The notes below the pieces were generated by a model. It saw only the letters and a list, made by a program, of their open reading frames with translations. It ran no database searches and had not been told where the DNA came from. 64,000 nt of DNA from Phenylobacterium sp. (GTDB taxonomy: Bacteria; Pseudomonadota; Alphaproteobacteria; Caulobacterales; Caulobacteraceae): assembly GCF_004297125.1 (NCBI RefSeq), contig NZ_SCVD01000021.1, positions 310,001 to 374,000 on the forward strand. Direction: 5' to 3'. Positions 59,931-64,000 of the stretch are shown here, piece by piece; the first letter of the stretch is position 1, and every line of letters starts with the position of its first letter. Made by a program: the position numbers and the translations under genes.

Positions 59931-61378
59931 CGCGCCTTCTCCTCGATGGGCCGCACCGCCGGCGCGAACTGGGATTCATCTGCAAAGCCGCCGCCGAGGG
60001 CGGCGTAGAGCGCCACGCCGCTGGCGAAGTAGCTGCGGCGGAGCTGGACCAACCTCTGCTCGGTCTCGAAGAGGTCGCGCTGGGCGTCCAGCACCTCCAG
60101 GTAGGCCGAGCGACCATTTGCGAAGCGCAGATCCGCCAGCCGGGCGCGTTCCTTCAGCGCCGAAAGCATGTCCTGCACAGTCGCGATCTGCGCCGCGAGC
60201 TGTCGCCGCTGGACCAGCGCGTCGGACACGTCGCGGAAGGCGCCCTGGATGGTCTGTTCCTATTCGGCCACAGCGATATCCCGCCGCGCATTGGCCGACG
60301 CGAGACGGGCCCCGTTACGGCCGGCGTCGAAGATCGGAAGATGGAGGGCGGGGGTGAAACTCCACGTCCCGCTGCCAGCCTTGAACAGGCCATCGAGCTC
60401 CGCGCTCGCCGTCCCATAGGCCCCCGTCAGCGTGATGTTCGGGAAAAAGGCCGCCCGCGCGGCGCCGATGTCGGCGTTCGCCGCCTGCAGGCGATGCTCG
60501 GCGGCGATGACGTCGGGACGGTTGGCCAGCAGGTCCGATGGCAATCCGGCGGGAAGCAAGGGGGCGTCACCGGCCTCGGAAAGGCGAAGCGGTCCCGGCG
60601 CGATCTCGACGGGCCGGCCCACAAGCAGTGCGAGGGCGTTCCGGTTGATCTCCTGATCCTGCTCCAGCGCCTGCACGGCTGTCTGCGCCTGGGCCAGCAG
60701 CGTCTGCGCCTGGGTCATTTCGAGCTTGGAGCCCGATCCGACCTCGTAGCGTCGACGCATGATGCGCAACGAATCTTCGCGGGTCGCCACCGTATGGCGA
60801 GCGATCGCGATCCGTTCCTCGTATTCGCGCTCAAGCAGGTAGCTGTTCGCGACCTGCGCGACCAGGGCGGTCGCCACTGCGCGCCTGGCCTCGCTTGTGG
60901 CGAGATATTGCTGCAGGGCCGACTCGCGCAGGTTCCGCAGCCGGCCCCAGAAATCGATCTCCCAGCCGGTGCTGAGCACGGACTGATATTGGCCGCTCGT
61001 CACGGCGCGCCCTGTGATCGAAAGATCGGCCGGGGTGCGCCCGCGGGTTCCGGTCCCCACCGCGTCAAGCTGCGGATATAGCGCCGAACCCTGGATCCGA
61101 AAGGCGGCGCGGGCCTCCTCCAGCCGCCCCGCCGCGACCCTGAGGTCACGGTTGTTCGCCAGCGTCTCCTCGATCAGCGAGCGCACTTGTGGATCTTGAA
61201 AGAAGTCACGCCAGCCGATCCTGGCGATCGAACCTAATTGCTGCACCGGCCCGGCATAGGCCGACGGGATAGGAGGCGCCGGCCGGACATCGTCGGGCCT
61301 TAGGGCGCAGCTCGCGAGCAGCAGAGACGACAGAGCGCTGGCAAGGCCCCGCGACCCCGCTGCTATCCGGCGCGGCAT
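59927..61378 (-). pseudogene. Outer-membrane efflux lipoprotein (NodT/OprM family) with an internal amber codon
   Basis: From ATG 61,378 the frame reads a lipoprotein signal (LASALSSLLLASC) and the first outer-membrane efflux repeat (IEETLANNRDLRVAAGRLEE; WEIDFWGRLRNLRESALQQY), then the second (LPSDLLANRPDVIAAEHRLQ; FFPNITLTGAYGTA). At IAVAE a TAG (60,260-60,262) interrupts it; the same frame goes on with EQTIQGAFRDVSDALVQRRQ and ends [15 protein letters not shown] at 59,927. The family has Tyr at that position (AVAQYEQTIQ), so a single base change from TAC or TAT explains the stop. The last 111 residues are lost unless the amber is read through. The rest of the operon is intact. Confidence 0.85.
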
Positions 61379-61985
61379 AGCGCCAACGATAAATCTGGCA
61401 TGCGCCATCCGCGCGGTTTACTTCGAAATTTGAGCGAGATGCCCATGTCCTGATCGCTGGTGATCACAGCACAGCCTACATCTACCGCCCTAGCCGCCGT
61501 TTGATTCTCCTCAACCTCGCGCTGTCTCAATGGTCGCCTCAGCGCGTTATCCGAAATGTCGTGCCTGGCGATCAGCAGACTGCAATCGAGCTGGTCCAGC
61601 AGATGAACGCCGGCGCCGGCCGCCCACCAGCGTTGGAGGCCGCTGCGGCGACGGTGGCCGACGACCACAAGGTCAGCCGCCACCTCCAGGGCGAACGATG
61701 CGATCTCGTGGCCCGGCTCACCGACCCGCAGTTCGGCGACCGGCTCAAGCCCGAGTTGCTGGAGCCGGGCGACCCCGGCCTCGAGGATTGTTCGGTATGT
61801 CTCTCGATCCTGGGCGACCACCCCGGCGAATGCACCTTCAGCAAGCAGCACCCCGGTGGATTCGGCCAACACGGACAGGAGGTAGACCCGCGCTTGAGCT
61901 TGCTTTGCCAGGATCGCCCCCTCTCTCGAAGCGCCGTCCGGCCCTCGACCGACCCATCGTAGGCAAGTAGAATTCGCTGACACAT
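61363..61985 (-). pseudogene. Universal stress protein (UspA), frameshifted
   Basis: From ATG 61,985 the first frame gives CQRILLAYDGSVEGRTALRE. A repeated GA near 61,920 (GAGAGAGG) adds two bases; the other frame then carries GAILAKQAQARVYLLSVLAE, VARLQQLGLEPVAELRVGEP, ALEVAADLVVVGHRRRSGLQ and LLDQLDCSLLIARHD. The ATP-binding G-2x-G-9x-G(S/T) loop is only partly kept (GHRRRSG). It is immediately upstream of the exporter operon and overlaps its first gene by 16 bp. A stress-linked exporter would make sense, but this gene looks inactive. Confidence 0.72.
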
Positions 61986-62395
61986 GAGCAACAATCCCCT
62001 GTTCGGTCCACGCGGCTCGGGACGATGGGGATCCCCGCAACTCTGCTTCGAACGTCCTGGTGCATCGGATGTGGGCGCCGCAGAAGGACGTGTCCGATCC
62101 TAACCGCTATCCGTGACGACTGTGCCAGCCCGGCCCCCCCGGGGAAAGATCGTCGGAGCGCTCATTCCGAGGCTTGGCGCGGCGCTGCCGATGGAACACG
62201 AAGGCATGTCTTGCCTTTCAGCGGGGCGGAAGGTTCAGCTAGCAGAACTCGTACGATAGCAATGGCCTTAGGTCAGCCTCATCGTCACCTCGGGGGGGGG
62301 CGTCGGCTAAGGCGCCGCGCAGGCGGCCGGCTCAGGCGTACCAATTGACGCCATCATTGTCGCCGGTCGAGAGCCATGTTGAGACTCCCCCCTCG
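61986..62395. other. 410-bp gap with no recognised gene
   Basis: This stretch lies upstream of the stress-protein pseudogene and probably holds the promoter of the exporter operon (reading left). A poly-G run at 62,292-62,299 and a C run near 62,135 are the only striking features. Nothing else is seen. Confidence 0.4.
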
Positions 62396-62680
62396 TCACG
62401 TGTTCAGACCGGAGAGATCCGTGACGGGTGTTCGGAGACATCCGTGACAGGTTGAGGATGGTGGTTCTGGGCTCAGGTCGATGGTTGCGATGTTGGCGGT
62501 ACGGAAGACGACGTCGTAGAGGCCGTCGGTGTGGGTTGGACGGATGGCGACGGTCTTTCCCTTGAAGGCCTTGGGGATGCGCCAGCGTCGGCTTCGGAAG
62601 GTGATGCGGCCGCTGTCGCGAGGGACGCGCCGCAACTGGTCGTCTGGGGCGTAGTGGAAGGGCTCGATGGTGAGTGCACA
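62396..62680 (-). mobile_element. IS481 family transposase C-terminal remnant with its end
   Basis: On the minus strand MRRVPRDSGRITFRSRRWRI, PKAFKGKTVAIRPTHTDGLY and DVVFRTANIATIDL match the C-terminal beta domain of IS481-type transposases (VRxVxSxGRIxFRGRxxxVxxAFxGxxVAxRPTxxDGxxxV). The adjacent TGTTCAGACCGGAGAG with the paired ATCCGTGAC repeats (62,421 and 62,442) looks like the element's terminal repeat. The DDE core is missing. Confidence 0.72.
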
Positions 62681-62691
62681 CGCTGGGAGGA

Positions 62692-62900
62692 TCTATGGCC
62701 AGGTTCTACACGGCTGCGCCAGGACCAAGCACCCTGACCGAGCGACGATACTGCGATCGAAGGCTCTGATCGCGGAGCTCGCCCGGTAGCACGGGCTGAA
62801 TCACAAGACGGTGCGGAAGTGGCGCGGCCGGGACTCGATCCATGACGCGGCGATGGGTCGCCAGGAGCCGCGTTCAACCTTCCTGACGCATCTGAGCTCG
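62692..62900 (+). mobile_element. IS481 family transposase N-terminal remnant
   Basis: ATGGCCAGGTTCTACACGGC at 62,695 parallels ATGGGCCAGGTACTCCACGG at 53,575. The frames give GQVLHGCARTKHPDRATILR, SKALIAELAR, a stop, and HGLNHKTVRKWRGRD. This is a second decayed copy of the same kind of transposase start. It lies head to tail with the C-terminal remnant of the opposite strand, so more than one element decayed here. Confidence 0.65.
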
Positions 62901-63010
62901 AAGTTCCACGTCGGACTGTCCGACTGCATGGAGCCGAGGCGATGCTGATCGCTTGGCAGACCATGGTCCTGGGGACGGTGGCGGGGTCCTGCCCCAGGGC
63001 GCCCGTGCGG

Positions 63011-64000
63011 TCAAAAGCGGTCGCCGCCCAGGGCGCGGTAGAGCTCAACGCGGTTCGTTGCCTGCGCCAGCTGGGCGGCAAGCTGGGTCTGGCGCGCCGC
63101 ATAGAGCGTGCGTTGCGCGTCCAACAAGGCGAGGGAGCTGTCGATGCCACGGTCGTAGCGCGCCTGGGTGAGACGCTGGGTCGCCGCGGCCGCCTCGACC
63201 AGCCGGGCCTGGGCGGCGATCCGGTCGGCGATCGTGGCGCGCACCGCCAGGGCGTCGGAGACCTCCCGGAACGCGGTCTGGATCGCCCTCTCGTACTGGG
63301 CGACGGCGGCGTCGCGCGACGCCTCGGCGCCCCGCAGATTGGCGATGTTGGCGCCGCCCGCAAAAATCGGCAGGACTACCTGGGGCGTGAAGCTCCAGGC
63401 GCGCGTGCCCGCGGTGAACAGCCGGTCCAGCGCCGGGCTGGACGACCCCTCGGAGCCGGTAAGGGTGATGCGCGGGAAGAAGGCCGCCCGCGCTGCGCCG
63501 ATATCGGCATTGCGGGCCTGCAGAGTGTGCTCGGCGGCGCGCACGTCGGGACGGCTGACCAGTACGTCGGACGGCAGGCCGGGCGAGATCTCGGCCAGCA
63601 CGCCCACGCTGGTGAGGCCACCCTGCGGCTGGAGATCGGCCGGGACCTCGGCGCCGACCAGGAGGCGCAGGGCATTGCGGTCGCGATCCACCTGGGCGGT
63701 GGCGACGGCGGCGTCGCTGCGGGCCTGCTCGGTAAGCGTCTGAGCCTGCCGAAGGTCGAGCTCGGATGTGGCGCCCGCCTCGAACCGCTTGCGGGCCAAG
63801 TCGAGACCGGCCTCGCGGCTGGCCAGGGTGTCCTGGGTGATCTTCAGCAGGTCCTGGTCGGCGGCCAGGGTCAGGTAGGCGCTGGCGGTCTCGGCGACCA
63901 GGCTGATCTGAACCGCGCGTCGGTTCTCCTCGGTGGCGAAGAACGATTGCAGGGCCGCAGCGCTCAGGCTGCGCACGCGCCCGAACAGGTCAAGCTCATA
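63011..64000 (-). CDS. RND-type outer-membrane efflux factor (partial, start outside window)
   Basis: The C-terminal 329 residues of an OprM/NodT-type protein; it continues past 64,000 with YELDLFGRVR in frame. Both outer-membrane efflux repeats are visible: AETASAYLTLAADQDLLKIT, DLRQAQTLTEQARSDAAVAT, LPSDVLVSRPDVRAAEHTLQ, FFPRITLTGSEG and AAVAQYERAIQTAFREVSDA. The Tyr in AVAQYE is the residue replaced by amber in the other outer-membrane gene at 60,260. It ends LYRALGGDRF. It probably follows RND pump genes lying beyond the edge, and it could also serve the nearby ABC exporter. Confidence 0.9.
   Translation of the reverse strand, partial: YELDLFGRVRSLSAAALQSFFATEENRRAVQISLVAETASAYLTLAADQDLLKITQDTLASREAGLDLARKRFEAGATSELDLRQAQTLTEQARSDAAVATAQVDRDRNALRLLVGAEVPADLQPQGGLTSVGVLAEISPGLPSDVLVSRPDVRAAEHTLQARNADIGAARAAFFPRITLTGSEGSSSPALDRLFTAGTRAWSFTPQVVLPIFAGGANIANLRGAEASRDAAVAQYERAIQTAFREVSDALAVRATIADRIAAQARLVEAAAATQRLTQARYDRGIDSSLALLDAQRTLYAARQTQLAAQLAQATNRVELYRALGGDRF

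Noticed and set aside
58857..61378. Assigning the exporter to the RND family because of the outer-membrane factor
   Set aside because: The inner-membrane parts are two ABC ATPases and ABC-2 permeases; there is no large RND pump gene in the window.

Overview
The window looks like chromosome from a GC-rich alphaproteobacterium of the Caulobacterales (Caulobacter, Phenylobacterium or a close relative). The evidence is the lptC-lptA-lptB-rpoN-hpf-ptsN run, the Hsp20/DUF1150 pair, the many large TonB-dependent receptors, GTG and TTG starts, and very GC-rich third codon positions. This placement is inferred from gene order and protein style; no database was searched.

Positions 1 to about 31.3 kb are a compact housekeeping backbone. 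In order it holds: the 3' end of a threonine ammonia-lyase gene, an FKBP lipoprotein, argE, a family 2 glycosyltransferase, rfbC, a DUF899 protein, queG with a glutathione transferase, and a cation efflux pump. Next come a citrate synthase facing a helix-turn-helix/citrate-synthase fusion, gltD-gltB, uppP, an NDUFA9-like reductase, tRNA-Leu(CAG) and an RNase D-like nuclease. The block ends with lptCAB, an M3 peptidase, a WYL regulator facing a glutathione transferase, rpoN, an ExoD protein, hpf, ptsN, DUF1150/hsp20 under a ROSE-like RNA thermometer, a lipoprotein, a PEP-CTERM protein and a hypothetical protein.

At 31.29 kb the character changes. A 45-bp copy of the 3' half of a tRNA-Ala(GGC) lies on the minus strand beside a tyrosine integrase. 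This is the expected left junction of a tRNA-integrated genomic island. No matching intact tRNA-Ala was seen, so the island probably runs past the right edge. From here on there are many broken genes: a frameshifted GAF/PAS hybrid kinase, two broken receiver genes, a broken MFS pump, a broken TPR gene, a broken universal stress protein, and an outer-membrane efflux gene with an internal amber codon. Insertion-sequence pieces related to IS1182, IS21, IS3, IS481, IS701 and IS630 are interspersed.

The 5' half of an IS21-type istA ends at 37,494 and the matching 3' half resumes at 53,691 on the same strand, with almost nothing lost between them. The 16.2 kb in between reads as one inserted block. 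It carries two TetR regulators, a MarR gene overlapping a DUF6065 gene, an unusual tandem TetR-like protein, a second MarR, a small secreted protein and two intact TonB-dependent receptors of about 1041 and 909 residues. Three AT-rich palindromes of the form TTGTA-NCA-TACAA lie in its promoter regions. This is the best candidate here for an undescribed system: a regulated outer-membrane uptake locus of unknown substrate.

The right end (54.97 to 61.4 kb) is a translationally coupled exporter operon on the minus strand, resembling E. coli yhiI-rbbA-yhhJ: an outer-membrane factor (interrupted), an HlyD-type adaptor, an RbbA-like double-ATPase/permease fusion, and a separate ABC-2 permease. A second outer-membrane factor, cut by the window edge, lies upstream at 63.0 to 64.0 kb.
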